From positions 76,333,193 to 76,397,192 of the forward strand of contig OX465579.1 of NCBI GenBank assembly GCA_950022655.1: a DNA stretch of 64,000 nt. The letters run 5' to 3'. This stretch comes from Alentia gelatinosa (taxonomy: Eukaryota; Annelida; Polychaeta; Phyllodocida; Polynoidae). Shown here piece by piece: positions 36,050 through 47,702 of this stretch. How positions within the stretch are numbered: position 1 is the stretch's first letter; every line of letters begins with the position of its first letter. Made by a program: the position numbers and the translations under genes. The notes beneath the pieces were generated by a model. It had not been told where the DNA came from. It did not search any database and saw only the letters and a list, made by a program, of their open reading frames with translations.

Positions 36050-37654
36050 TAAAATGCCTACAGAAAACAGCTGTAGAAATAAAGTAACTTTCAATAAAAC
36101 GAAAACTTCAGTCTTCTTGACCATTTTTGTCATTATAAAAACAAGATGTTTTGTCCTACCGGCTTTGATCCGGCTGACCCTTAACCGCTACTTGCTGCTT
36201 GACCAGAAGATTTGTGTCACTCTTGTAACACTGACATCGGCATATATACTAAAAGCTATGGAGTGACCCAAGAGGTTATTAGTTATAAGTAACAACGGAT
36301 AACTTTGACTTGTGCCAGGCCATTTACAGAGTATTAGTTATTCTTTGTAAAGAGATCCTAGAAATCTATATCAATATTGAATGAAAACCCTGATTAAACA
36401 GTAGCACATCATAGGTAACGATGAGCTTTGCAGGGTTCAAATGTTTATTTCATTTTCCCTCATTTTAATCAATTTCAGCCTCCTTTTTATGATTGACTCA
36501 AAATATTCTATAATCCATTTTCTTTCATATATATTCATTAAACCAGTTTTCCCTTGTTTGCCGCCATCTTTAGAAACCTGTCACTCTCTAACACAAGTCG
36601 CTGTCAGACCGGTCATAAATTGACCCCTACAAAGGCATCCCAGAAAGTGTTAGAGAGAAGGGCAGGGGTGGAGATGGCTTGCTGCTAAATTAAATATGTC
36701 TGACAGGAGTAGGATGATTAGCTCAAAAAGTCACTCACAGGGCATCTCAGGAGTTTCCCCGATAGATTGATGGCAAAATTTCATGACTTTTCCATGATAC
36801 ATTTTGCTTTTTCTACAAAATAATTTTACCACATGGTAACCTGATCACGGGAACATATAAAGCTTGTTATCTTAGCTCCAAAGAAAAGGGACGACGCATT
36901 CTTCCAACCTTAAGATATAAAAAATGTATGTATGTGTGGATAAAGTCATAGACACTAACATTGTCATCCCAGAACCAGAACTCAACTGGAAGGCCTCATA
37001 AACCAGCACCAGTAGTGTTTTTATGAACCTTTATAGATTTCCCTGACCTTCGGTAAAATTGCCACTTTCTTCTTATTTCAATCACTTCCTTTTACAGGCG
37101 GAACAGACAATTGGTGCCTGGCCCTTGAAAACACTCTATTTCTAAATACCCACAAGATTTTCAGAAAGGCCTAGAGCCATGTCTGATTTCAGGGTGTATT
37201 GTTTCCGGAACTGAATCCTAGTGGTGGTATAGCGAAAGGAACGCGGGGCCATGCACCCCATGGGTACGAGTAACCAATCAGGTGTCGCCTCCTGGCTCTT
37301 AATGGGTCCAAGTCTATTCTTAGCCGGTATTCTATAAATAGCTCACGGCTCATAGCAGGGCAAGCCACCAGTGACATCAATTCTTGTTACGTGTCATCCT
37401 GCTCAAGGTCAAGCATATATCATTGAAATTTGGGTTAGGGTGGATTTTAATAAGATTTTAAACTACATGTGCTTGAAGGGGCACACAATTCCCTTCCACA
37501 CCTTTAATATTGACATCAGCAACGCTTGTGAATGATTAGCTTTTGTTTCAAACGATGAAGTCGAATATTTGGTCCTGCCTGTGTCGAAGTTATGTTTCTT
37601 TGATCGTTGGTCTCAGAGGACCATGAGTTTATATAAGGACTATCTCAAGGCTAA
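36050..37654. other. No recognisable gene
   Basis: AT-rich, short ORFs only. No exon or element could be supported. Confidence 0.45.
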
Positions 37655-38013
37655 GAGAAGAAGAAGAAGGAGGAGGAGGAGGAGGAGGAGGAGGAGGAGG
37701 AGGAGGAGGAGGAGGAGGAGGAGGAGGAGGAGGAGGAGGAGGAGGAGGAGGAGGAGGAGGAGGAGGAGGAGGAGGAGGAGGAGGAGGAGGAGGAGGAGGA
37801 GGAGGAGGAGGAGGAGGAGGAGGAGGAGGAGGGGAAGGAGGAGGAGGAGGAGAAGGAGGAGAAGAAGGCGCAGAAGGAGAAGGAGAAGAAGAAGAAGGAG
37901 AAGGAGAAGAAGCAGAAGAAGGAGAAGGAGAAGGAGGAGAAGAAGGAGAAGAAGAAGAAGAAGAAGGAGGAGAAGGAGAAGAAGGAGAAGAAAAAGAAGG
38001 AGAAGAAGAAGAG
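37655..38013. repeat. Long (GGA)n / (GAA)n trinucleotide array
   Basis: About 360 bp, starting with AAG units, then about 150 bp of nearly pure AGG, then mixed AGG/AAG. All frames stay open and give poly-Arg, poly-Leu or Pro/Ser-rich ORFs, which are not genes. A pure polypurine strand of this length can form triplex and G-quadruplex structures. Confidence 0.95.
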
Positions 38014-39970
38014 GGATTATCCCCTGATCCCCTTCTAACAAACCCTATACCCCCTTCATACCTAACAAACACCCTGCACAGCACCAGCTGCCCCCCTAAC
38101 CCCTATGTTACCCACCTCAAGCGCACCCGATCCGAACACCGCACCACGTTGCCCGGGCTACGATAGCACCCCCTGCCCGTACCCCGCCCCCCGCCAAGCC
38201 CCCATTCCGGTCACTCGACGGTGGGCGGGGAGTTAATCACTTTCGGGGACCGTGCCGACAAAGCCTCTGCCAGATTCATCACACTTGGCCTCTTGGGTAA
38301 ATCACGCGCGAGCACTGATGACTTAGGTACTGTGCAATACCCGGGGTGCCTGCCGCTGCCAGCCAGCCCACTCAGCCCCCGCCCCATCCAGTCCCCCCTA
38401 CTTATCCTTTATCCACGTCCTATGCCTCAGTCTCCTGATGCCAATTCTAACCACAACTTATCCCAAATGAATTCTACTTACTGAGCGACAGTTTGCAGGA
38501 GAAGGTGTCTTGACAATTCGAATAGTCCCTTTCACTTAAGTTACCTTACACCATTACCTGTAGATAATGACTCGCTGAAGCATAGGCCCCTTTACGGCCT
38601 ATAATACATTGTCATGCTGATATTCTTCGGTCCAATTCTGGCTAATAAATCTATCAGATCAATGATCAAATTATATTTCGATGTTTGCAAGCATTAACTG
38701 AATTTGCATGTACGATATAATGAACTCTACCCATGGCTCCCATCCTGGAACGGCCTAACCTGCGACGGCAGTTTTTTTTGTATCAGTCAGGCAGCTGCAT
38801 ATGCGTATCGTACTTTAACACTAGTTATTAACGATTCATACCAACCATCAGATCAGTGGGAATCACGTACTGGTGTTGACGTTTTAAAGTCCACACAGGG
38901 TTATAATTTTTATGTTATAATTGTATCAATAAAGTGCAGTCAAGGTAATAAAACATCAGCCAAAATGTCTCCAGTAATTCTTGACATTATGTAATTTAAT
39001 CAGCCAGTAGTTGGCAATCTTGCAATCGAGCCGGGTGCATTCCCTTCCCGACAAACTCGTGATGCTTTATATGAAAAAAGCTGTGAATCGTGGGTATCAT
39101 AAACCTGTAAACAATTTTAAACCTGTCCTAGGGAAATCTCAAAATGCACCTTGAAAATCAAAACCTGTTATTTTCCTCCAGAGAGAAATTCTTAAAAGCC
39201 AGATTTCACAAAGTAAAACCCATATACTATTCTTAAAACTTTCAGAGAATATATTATTACAGATGCAAGTACTAAGGATTGTTATTTAACATCTACCTAA
39301 CCGCCCCCCCCCCCCCTCATATATCATCTCGTTTGTCACGATATGTCTTGTTTCAGTACTGTTGCTGTCTTTACTTCTCACATAATGTGTCATTTTGAGT
39401 TGATGTTTCTACCTCTAATTATGCTGCTCTTACACTAACTGATCAAGGACTTTGCCCACCAAAAACCAAGCAGCAATAGTTCTATTGCCTCTTGATGAGT
39501 ACCTAGATGTAACAGTAGATCAACTATAATGATTCTAGATGTTCGCCAAAATGAACCCTGCTTTTAAAGCTGCTTTAAAATAAAATATTCTATCTTTATT
39601 TTTGACCGAAATTGAGAATTGAAGATTGCTAAGCATATTTATAGTACATTTCCTATAGAAATCAAGTAAATTAGATCACATAAATCCTGACAAAATATTA
39701 CATTTCACAGACTTGAAGTGATAACAAGTTAAAATGAACCAGTTTGAAGTAATTCCGTCCCAAAGGAATACGCAATTTGTTGCTACCGATAGACGTAGAA
39801 TCCCATGGGTGATTTCAAAATGCTATGAAATGATAGTTTGGAACTAGGTTTACGGGACCAATAATTAGTCAGTAAGCATACCGTATCTATTTTCCATATA
39901 ATTCTTACCTTTTACTCTTATGAGATTAATACCGATGCTTTATCAACGTGCACCACCTATTGATTTCTAT
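38014..39970. other. No recognisable gene
   Basis: CpG-containing, C-rich sequence to about 38260, then AT-rich. C13 run at 39304-39316. No exon was supported. Confidence 0.45.
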
Positions 39971-39974
39971 ATAC

Positions 39975-40200
39975 TGTCAGGGATGTCACTTGGGAACAGG
40001 AAAGCAAGTGAAAATAAATTTCAAGTGGAATTTGTTGCCTCTGAGACACAACCAAAGAACATGGAATACACACCTGTGTCGGCCATAACCCGGCGTTGAA
40101 GGTCTTTGGGAGGTCCAACATACTGTTTTACTGACATAAATGGGGCTCAATTACTACTATCTTTGGTGAACACGTGAAAAGGAATTCTTAATACTACCAT
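39975..40200. repeat. Dispersed repeat (GAGGCTCAATTAATA family), copy
   Basis: Contains GCCTCTGAGACACAA, GTCGGCCATAACCCGGCGTT, ACTGTTTTACTGACATAAAT and GGGGCTCAATTACTACTATC in the same order as copies at 42830-43180 and 62880-63060, with a partial copy at 26070-26200. Unclassified; no terminal repeats or ORF seen. Confidence 0.6.
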
Positions 40201-40433
40201 GGAAAATAGATATACGTGATAGCATTACATCTTGGCAGTTGAAAATCAATTTTGATTTCCCTAGTTTTGAGATATGTTCGATTCATGCAGTCAGAACCTG
40301 AATAAAATACACAGATACAACTAAAGGGTGATTTATAATATATTCCATCCATGACACACTGCCCATGGTTGATAACACTATCAGTACTGAAAACAAATGA
40401 ACATTATGGAGAACCATGTGGTATAAATAGTAT

Positions 40434-40439
40434 TTTATT
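40434..40439 (-). promoter_or_regulatory. POLD2: Polyadenylation signal of POLD2
   Basis: AATAAA on the minus strand, about 265 bp downstream of the POLD2 stop codon. It is the first canonical signal noticed after the stop, and gives a 3' UTR of roughly 280-290 bases ending near 40415. Confidence 0.6.
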
Positions 40440-40701
40440 GATTCCACATTAGACATGGGAAAAGTTCATATTTAATCTGAAATTAATAAGTAACTAAGTA
40501 CTTGTCAAATACTGGACCAAAATGAATACAGCATGGTTTTGTTCAGCAGTCAATTGGCCAAGCTTTGTTAGTTTGATTAAGAAAAAGAAGAACTGTAATT
40601 AGCATAATGAACACAAATACGTATCAAGCTGAGGATTCTATTTTAGAGTCATACAGGGTCAATCATCAGGACACCGACAATATCCTTGATATACGTGACT
40701 G

Positions 40702-40859
40702 TCACTTGTCAACATCAGGGCTCTCTTTATTGGCTGACGGGAACATGGAGGAGAAGGTGATTGGCTGAGCATCCAGGGTCCGCAAGTTGAGTAGGACGCA
40801 GGTCTGAGAGGTGCTGAACCTTGGCACTGTGACTAGTCGCACCTGCCGGTCATCTGCAC
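40702..40859 (-). CDS. POLD2: POLD2 terminal coding exon (DNA polymerase delta subunit 2, C-terminus)
   Basis: POLD2 is the B-subunit (p50) of DNA polymerase delta. It holds the catalytic subunit and the other accessory subunits together at the nuclear replication fork. This exon starts after a 3' splice site (TGTTGTAG|GTGCAG) and codes ADDRQVRLVTVPRFSTSQTC, then VLLNLRTLDAQPITF and a short acidic tail ending SPDVDK-stop at 40704-40702. LVTVP.F..TQT..L.NLR.L...PI.F is the conserved end of the family. The phase fits: exon 61231-61130 leaves one base (G), which joins GT here to make Gly. The preceding intron is about 20.3 kb. Confidence 0.93.
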
Positions 40860-41061
40860 CTACAACACACAAATATCAAATAGAGATCAGAATGGACCAG
40901 CATCATATAGTAATCAAAACTCTGTCCAATGTTTATTTTTGATATACAATCTCTTCCCTGAACAAATCATGGCAAGAATTTGTATCTTTCTGCTATAAGG
41001 ACTTCACAAAGTACCGAAATTGGTAAAGAATATTGCAGAAAAGAAACGATCTGTAGGATAT

Positions 41062-41290
41062 ATTTAGATGCTACTATAGTTGAATAGCAATTGTTATATC
41101 AAAAACACACAACAAATTTTTGGGATAAAATCGGGGCCCCGAATTCCAAAAAAATATTTTGGATCAAATCGGGGACCGATTGACACAAATCGGTGTACCG
41201 ATTTATGCCAGAAAAGTTCCCACATATATTTAGATGTTACTATAGTTGAATAGCAATTGTTATATCAAAAACACACAGCATACTGATATT
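41062..41290. repeat. Two-copy direct repeat, 165-bp spacing
   Basis: ATTTAGATGCTACTATAGTT and the following 40 bases recur at 41227 with few changes. The spacer contains AAATCGGT-GT-ACCGATTT (8-bp stem) and GGGGCCCC-centred palindromic words. Confidence 0.75.
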
Positions 41291-42005
41291 TATCGTAGCA
41301 AGAACACCTGATCATGAAGGCTATCATTAAATAGCTGAAACGCCCCTGTACAACCTAGAATAAAATATATATATAACTCACACTTGTGTTGTTGTTTTTG
41401 TAAATTCTACACAGAAGGTTTTTCGAAATGTAAATGAAAATGTGAATGTTTATAGAAAAGAGAAAGCTGTTATTTCTGCACCACGGACATGGAACAGTAG
41501 CCTTCAAAAAAGCGACAATCGTATACTACTAATGGGTCTACGAATACACGTGTTGCCGTTCAGCGCCGCCTGACGGCCCACTGTGTAGTAACGCGGCCGC
41601 TCGGACAAACGCGGCCGACTCCAGCTACATGCCCATAGAGCCACACAGTAATCACACCTAAAGTGTGAACGGTGGGTGTGATTACAGGAGTGTTATTTTT
41701 TGACAGATTAAATTGTTGGAGCAAACTATGGTATTGTACCAACAAGTCTGAGCTGTCTAAACTTTATAGTTGATAACTGTTCTGGTATTAACTTGGAGAA
41801 AGATAAGCATATGATAGCTAGGCCTGCCAATGTATTAAGGTGTATTCAATTTCGGTGATCCTATGTTATCTCTACTATATCTAAAGTATTATTGAGGCAA
41901 TATGCATGTATGACATACCAGATTTGAGCTGGAATACCATAGAATACGATGCAATCATTATTATGTGTCTGGAAATAATGTACACGGGTAATACAAAGGT
42001 ATTAC

Positions 42006-42103
42006 CTGCATACACTTAGTGCTCCCATGCTAAAGTATACGTTGCCAGGGGTAGGTTTGACTGCAGGCATTGTGTATCCAAGTAGATAACGTGCCACACC
42101 GAC
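42006..42103 (-). other. Candidate spliced exon of 98 nt (unassigned)
   Basis: On the minus strand, CCTTTTTCCACAG|GTCGG and GTATGCAG|GTAATA are strong splice acceptor and donor sites 98 nt apart. One frame is open throughout (VGVARYLLGYTMPAVKPTPG, then NVYFSMGALSVCR), but 32 open codons can occur by chance. It lies in the last POLD2 intron in the same orientation. Spliced into POLD2 in the required phase it would read 23 codons and then TAG, giving a truncated protein, so a poison exon is one possibility. It could also belong to a nested gene or be a chance pair of splice sites. Confidence 0.3.
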
Positions 42104-42289
42104 CTGTGGAAAAAGGCCTATTGATGAGCAACAATTGAGGAGTGAGGTCAGTGAGGAGTTAGCTCTGTGCAGTTAGAGGGGAGTGAATAATAACCCGCAG
42201 AGTCTCACTCACTAATCCACGATAGTTCGCGTTGTCTATTAGTGGACCTGGCGGGAGAACCCCGAACCAGTGCCTGCGAGTAGTTGCAC

Positions 42290-42345
42290 CTACAGTAAAT
42301 CCTGCTTATGGGACATCTCATTTAGGGGATGCTTTGGCTTACAAC
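42290..42345 (+). mobile_element. Second pogo-like transposon end
   Basis: CCTACAGTAAATCCTGCTTA then TGGGACATC resembles the 31567 element end (TACAGTGCAACCCCGCATAA, GCGGACACC). No partner end was found. Confidence 0.35.
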
Positions 42346-42829
42346 AGCATCCCTTTCTAATAGATGTTTAAGTTTAAGAAACAATTTGCTTGTTTGTTCT
42401 TAAGATAGGGTCTACTGGACATGTTACCCTAGTATCTGACGTATGTTTTAGCTATTGACATACATGAATGACGGCTTGAAAAATAGCACAAAAATAACAG
42501 AACCGCTGAGGGGAAACAGCTTGTTATAAAAATATGAGATTGGTTTTGATGGCGCCACCTGTAGTTTAAGCCGCGGAATCCATGTTTTATTTGAATGTAC
42601 AACTTTCATTTCAACTGGGATATGCCTATTTCCATCTGACTCCACAGGCCTGCTAATTATTCGTGTGTTTCTTTAGACTTCCGCCAAATGGGTCATCGTG
42701 TTGCTGCCTACCACAGCAATTGTGACTGCATGGCCAAATGTGGGACCCTGTCTGCAGACAGCTGTTGGAAATTAGGACATACAGATTTCTCCTTTTACGA
42801 AATACACAAGGGCGCTCCTAATGAAGAGG

Positions 42830-43180
42830 AATCTTAGTTAAGGTCAGGGAAAGTGTGTAAATACTTCTAGTGCTCAATTTGCTGCATCAGAGACACGAGG
42901 AAATATGGAAAACATGCTGTTGTCGGCCACGGTGTGGGGATGAGGGTCTGTTTTATACGATGAGAAATAATTATGTATACTGAAAATGAAAATGAAAATA
43001 ATCAATGGAATACTGGAAAGCTGCCTTCTCTGTAGATACCGTGAAAACATGAAAAAATGAAAGATGCCAGCCATGGGGTTGAACTGAGGGTTTGAAGGGA
43101 GGTTCAAATAACTGTTTTATTGTGTGAAAGAGGCTCAATTAATATCATTTTCGTATTCCACAAAACAAAATCTCTGACCC
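42830..43180. repeat. Dispersed repeat (GAGGCTCAATTAATA family), long copy
   Basis: Carries TGCTGCATCAGAGACACGAG, TTGTCGGCCACGG, GCCAGCCATGGGGTTGA, ACTGTTTTATTGTGTGAAAG and AGGCTCAATTAATATCATT. Related copies lie near 40.0, 45.1 (partial), 63.0 and 26.1 kb (partial). Confidence 0.6.
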
Positions 43181-43957
43181 CACCAGCTCTTTTGTTAGAT
43201 AGGCATATAATCTCCTTGAATTGTCCCCGAGGCATGTAGCTCTACCCCTCTCCAGTTCCCAGGAGGCTGATATCAGTGTAATTAATCACCCATGCAGTGT
43301 GACTGACAGACTGCCATGTACCCACAGAATATTCCACACGTGTGCGAAACCCCTTCCCGACTGCCGTCGTGGATGCCGAAAATAAAGCTGGCTCAAGCAA
43401 TTAAGCTGGGTTCCTGGGCCACTTTCATCTATGTTCTGGAGAAAGCCTAGGATTCTAGTGAGTGAAACATGCCAGAAATCTGCTCTACTCTCGTTACAAC
43501 ACATTTGAGCATGGTGAACCGCAACCCAAAAGAACCAACTTTTCGCTCCGGTGTTCGTCGTTCATTATATCACTTCCACGGATAGAGCACATTGCCAAAT
43601 ATCGAGCAAATTCGCATTTCTAGTGTTGGGAGGCAGGTAGTAATAACGATCAGGTAACCCACCGCAGTAAAGATCTGTCGGTCAATGCGCATCCGTGCCC
43701 CCTCCCACCACCTGTTCACAGGCGACATTCAGCCTCCTTTTGATGCTGGTGCTCAGCGAGCGGGAGGTACAGCGTTTACTCAGCTTTGGGCGATGGCTTT
43801 CATCCGACAGGCCGACACAAGCGGATTAGTGGCGACACCTGTAGCGGACGCTGGGCGGACGCTGGTGGACACGTCCCTGTTTTCTCTGGCCTTAGATCAC
43901 AGACGTTGGGTCGCGTCTTCAGACCTTCCCTCAATATCGCCCATCTGCAATGTCTCA

Positions 43958-43990
43958 CCCCCCCCCCCCCCCCCCCCACACACACACACA
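43958..43990. repeat. C20 run followed by (CA)n
   Basis: Twenty consecutive C (43958-43977) followed by about six CA units. The ORFs crossing it are not supported. Confidence 0.9.
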
Positions 43991-44334
43991 GTCCTACCTC
44001 GCAAGGCTCTGCCCCCTCCCACCCAACCTAAAACGGGAACTGCCAATGTGAGAGCCCTTAGCATTACCGCCCCCATGCATACAGGACAAGGCTTTCTCTA
44101 TAGCCCATTATCCCGTCGTTAATGCCATATTTAGGTGAAGGCGAATGACAGGGTTAGCCCCAACCTCACACCCCTTCCACTCTTCGAGCATAGATACATT
44201 AACCTCTGCCGCAAGGCACCTTTTTGTAAATAAATATGTTCTGGGCATAAAAACAGACTATATATCTACGTTCTCCTCCTGTACGTCGAAGAACTACCTT
44301 TTCTTACTTCAAAGCTTGCTGATCGATCCTATGA

Positions 44335-44470
44335 GATTAATTCAGCTAGAATTACCACCACTACACATTTGCCGAGGGGTTAGTTCTTATTCTTCTCACA
44401 CCTCATAGGCATGGTATAAGAAAGCAACTTTTATACCCACAAACTTGCGATTACTAATCCAGTGCTTTAA
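44335..44470 (-). mobile_element. Partial SINE copy
   Basis: Shares TACACATTTGCCGAGG, CATAGGCATGGTATAAGAAA and AATCCAGTGCTTTAA with the fuller copy at 46465-46765. The tail end is missing. Confidence 0.55.
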
Positions 44471-45039
44471 TTCCACCCCCCTCCCTTTTTGTTGATATTA
44501 TTGGGTGCACAAAAACTTAAGACACCTTAGAAATGGATAGTTCTACGGTTCATTTACCTCCCAAGTAGAATGTTACACAAGTAAGCGGGAATTTTAGCTG
44601 AAGTCTTTAAAAAGTGAAATTTGTAAATGTATAGGGAATAAACTAGTATGATATTTGTTAATTACATTTTATCGGACACGGTCACCGTGACAGTGACGAT
44701 GTAAAAAAAGATCCAATAGCTGCAGCTGACCAGTATTGATTTAATGGCATTTGTTGATAAATCCCAACATTATGATGCCTGGCGATTCCCATGGACAATC
44801 TACCAAAGCATAGTAAGTTGCTAGTGAGTCTGCTAATCCAATATGACTGTCTATACAACAAGAACCACATGGACAGAAGCCAATGAATCAACTATTGGAA
44901 GTTTCGACCCAACAGTGAATAAAGCATTCATTGCAATCTGTACACATATCTTGATAAGAAAGATGAGTTAATTTAAGGCTCCCATTCCATGGGATTTGTA
45001 GCATAATTCTAACGAATCTTAGCTATGGTCTGGCTTCTA

Positions 45040-45130
45040 TCCATGGGTCTTAAGTGATTTTCTGGTTTCGGGAAACAGAGAAAACCCTGAAATACGCTAA
45101 TGCCAGTCATGGGGTTGAGGTTTTAAAGGG
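45040..45130. repeat. Dispersed repeat, partial copy
   Basis: GCCAGTCATGGGGTTGAGGT and GGGAGGTCCAGTCAGTG match the central part of the 42830-43180 copy. Confidence 0.5.
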
Positions 45131-46464
45131 AGGTCCAGTCAGTGGCTAATCAAGGGCTGTTACCCTGGTCTGTGATGGGCTGGTGCAGTGTTTCTGACAT
45201 AAGTAACGTTGCAGTTGTTATGTATAATTTTAGACAAGGAAAAAGATGTGTATATACAAAAATATAAACGTTGATTTCCATGGAAACATGGCCTACTGAT
45301 ATATTTAAGTACCAGGGATGCCAGTTGGGATCAGAAAAAAACATTGAAATATTTCTCATTGCAATACATGGCTTAAACATTACCTACACATTACAGTGGG
45401 GAATCAAGGGAAAACTTTCACATGGTCAGTGGGGAGGTTCAGTGAGGGGGGGGGGGGGGGGGCGGTGATGGGCTGTGGCTGAATTGGGTAATTTAGAAGT
45501 TGGCATGTCAACATGACAAGGAGAAATATTATTTATTCTGAAAATGAAAACATCAATTTCAATGGAAACAATAAGAACTGGCATCTATGCAATCGTCTGC
45601 CAAAACCCCAAAACCTGTGGTCGGCCACTACAATAGTTCTATAGACATATGTAGGTAATATTCTGCTGAAGATGGCTTTCCTCTAAACTCCTAAGGAATA
45701 TGCTCACGATAGGTCTGAACCAAATCAAGACAATCTATTTTTCACCTTGAGTGGTCTTTACTTTGAGACAGAGATGGAGTGGCAGTACATAGAATGTGCT
45801 TGGAGGATGTTCGCCTTTGAGCGTTACCCAATGCATTGCTCGTCCTGGCCACTGGAGGCATTAACCTTTCGCCAGCCCAGTATCGGCGTGCTGCTCGAGT
45901 GGCAAGGATAATCCCGGCTCACAGCAAGCTTTGTATTCGCACGCCTACCCTATCGTTCCCCAGTTGTATTTCACTTAGCACCCCACTATTGTTGTCTCCT
46001 TCCCGTCTCATCAACGAGCTATTTATTTACTTGTCACAGGCTGTTTACCTCTCCCAATCCCCTGCGGCACCCCATCCCTGCCCTAGCCCCACATCCTGAA
46101 ACCTGGGTTGTGTGTTCCTCCTTCTTTATCCGAAGTTGGGATGTTGTCAAGGACAAGGGGGTGAGGTGTTTTGGAGTTGGTATGGTACGTTTACTATTCG
46201 CCCACTGTACCTATAGAGGGTTATATTGAGACTATAAGGTTCAGGGTTTTCTTACAGATCTACCACCACAGGGGCAGTGATCAGATCAAGTGAATGAATT
46301 CATGATCTTGCTCCAACACTTTTACCGTAGGGGTAGGATTTGAGGTGAACGGAAAACAATGTGGGATGAGATAGCGAGCAGACGACATTTTGCGTAAGTG
46401 GACAGTGAGTAGAAGATTATGTGGGTTGAGATGATGAGCAGAACGCATTCAAGGGTGAATCAGG

Positions 46465-46765
46465 GTTTGTTTGTTGGTTTGATTTAACGTCCAGCTAACC
46501 ATTGCAGGTTCTCACCAGACTTTCTCAAGGTTCTTTTACACCAGAAGGGTGGTGATCGAATCTATGTTATGAATTTAGGTAGAAATTCCACCCCTACACA
46601 TTTACCGAGGTGAGAGTTCTTTTACTTCCTACACCACATAGACATGGTATGAGAAGGATTGGCCTTTGATATTGCAGTAGATCTATCACTGCTGGGGGTG
46701 AAGCAGAAAAGAGCGACCCGAATCATCAAAGTCTGACAACCTTAAGATTACAAGTCCAGTGCTCT
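46465..46765 (-). mobile_element. tRNA-derived SINE, near full length
   Basis: On the minus strand it opens with tRNA-like sequence (AGAGCACTGGACTTGTAATC ... GATTCGGGTCGC), followed by a body of about 200 bp, and ends GCTGGACGTTAAATCAAACC then AACAAACAAAC. GACGTTAAA plus AAAC repeats is a 3' end common in mollusc SINEs. A second long copy is at 49575-49905. Confidence 0.7.
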
Positions 46766-46775
46766 TTAGGTAGGC

Positions 46776-47702
46776 CTAAGACAAGGTGGAATGAAGTAGT
46801 CGGCTTATGACCTTCAGGGTGAGTGGACAAATATAAGATGGGACGAGATGGTGAGCAGACACCAATAAGGTGCATGGGCAGTAGGTTGATGCCGTTGTGG
46901 GATGAGATGGTGAGTAGATGACATTCAGGGTTAGTGGGCAGTGACTAGAAGACAATGTGGGATGAGATGGTGAGTAGATGACATTCAGGGTTAGTGGACA
47001 GTGACTAGAAGACAATGTGGGATGAGATGGTGAGTAGATGACATTCAGGGTTAGTGGACAGTGACTAGAAGACAATGTGGGATGAGATGGTGAGTAGATG
47101 ACATTCAGGGTTAGTGGACAGTGACTAGAAGACAATGTGGGATGAGATGGTGAGTAGATGACATTCAGGGTTAGTGGACAGTGACTGGAAGACAATGTGG
47201 GATGAGATGGCGAGTAGATGACATTCAGGGTTAGTGGACAGTGACTGGAAGACAATGTGGGATGAGATGGTGAGTAGATGACATTCAGGGTGAGTAAACA
47301 GTGAGCGGAAGACAATGTGGGATGAGATGGCGAGTAGATGACATTCAGGGTGAGTAAACAGTGAGCGGAAGACAATGTGGGGTGAGATGGTGAGTAGATG
47401 ACATTCAGGGTTAGCGGACAGTGACTGGAAGACAATGTGGGATGAGATGGTGAGTAGATGACATTCAGGGTTAGTGGACAGTGACTGGAAGACAATGTGG
47501 GGTGAGATGGCGAGTAGATGACATTCAGGGTTAGTGGACAGTGACTGGAAGACAATGTGGGATGAGATGGCGAGTAGATGACATTCAGGGTGAGTAAACA
47601 GTGAGCGGAAGACGAGGTGCGATATGGAGGTGAGCAGACATCATTAAGGTACATGGACAGTGAGTGGAAGACGTTGTGGAATGAGGTGGTGAGAAATGAC
47701 AT
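46776..47702 (-). CDS. Tandem-repeat ORF, 308 codons, 20-residue repeat (hypothetical)
   Basis: A minus-strand ATG-started ORF spans a 60-bp tandem array (eleven complete units at 46921-47580, decayed units on both sides). Each unit codes HCPLTLNVIYSPSHPTLSSS, with a variant HCLLTLNVIYSPSHPTLSSA in three places. Variants at unit positions 12, 15, 18, 27, 42 and 51 are all silent in this frame. Changes at first or second codon positions (16, 17, 25, 26) occur only as one linked block. Against it: the ATG directly follows an in-frame TGA, upstream units are frameshifted, no signal peptide or known domain is seen, and a 60-bp unit keeps a frame open automatically. It lies in the last POLD2 intron on the same strand. 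Confidence 0.3.
   Translation of the reverse strand: MSFLTTSFHNVFHSLSMYLNDVCSPPYRTSSSAHCLLTLNVIYSPSHPTLSSSHCPLTLNVIYSPSHPTLSSSHCPLTLNVIYSPSHPTLSSSHCPLTLNVIYSPSHPTLSSAHCLLTLNVIYSPSHPTLSSAHCLLTLNVIYSPSHPTLSSSHCPLTLNVIYSPSHPTLSSSHCPLTLNVIYSPSHPTLSSSHCPLTLNVIYSPSHPTLSSSHCPLTLNVIYSPSHPTLSSSHCPLTLNVIYSPSHPTLSSSHCPLTLNVIYSPSHPTTASTYCPCTLLVSAHHLVPSYICPLTLKVISRLLHSTLS
46861..47640. repeat. 60-bp minisatellite
   Basis: Head-to-tail units starting ACATTCAGGGTTAGTGGACA and ending GGTGAGTAGATG repeat exactly every 60 bp from 46921 to 47640. Most differ by 0-2 bases; flanking decayed units reach to about 46800 and 47800. Confidence 0.95.

Noticed and set aside
37569..38084. Long ORFs with poly-Arg, poly-Leu and Ser/Pro tracts on both strands
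   Set aside because: They are the translations of a (GGA)n/(GAA)n array in different frames; no flanking coding signal.
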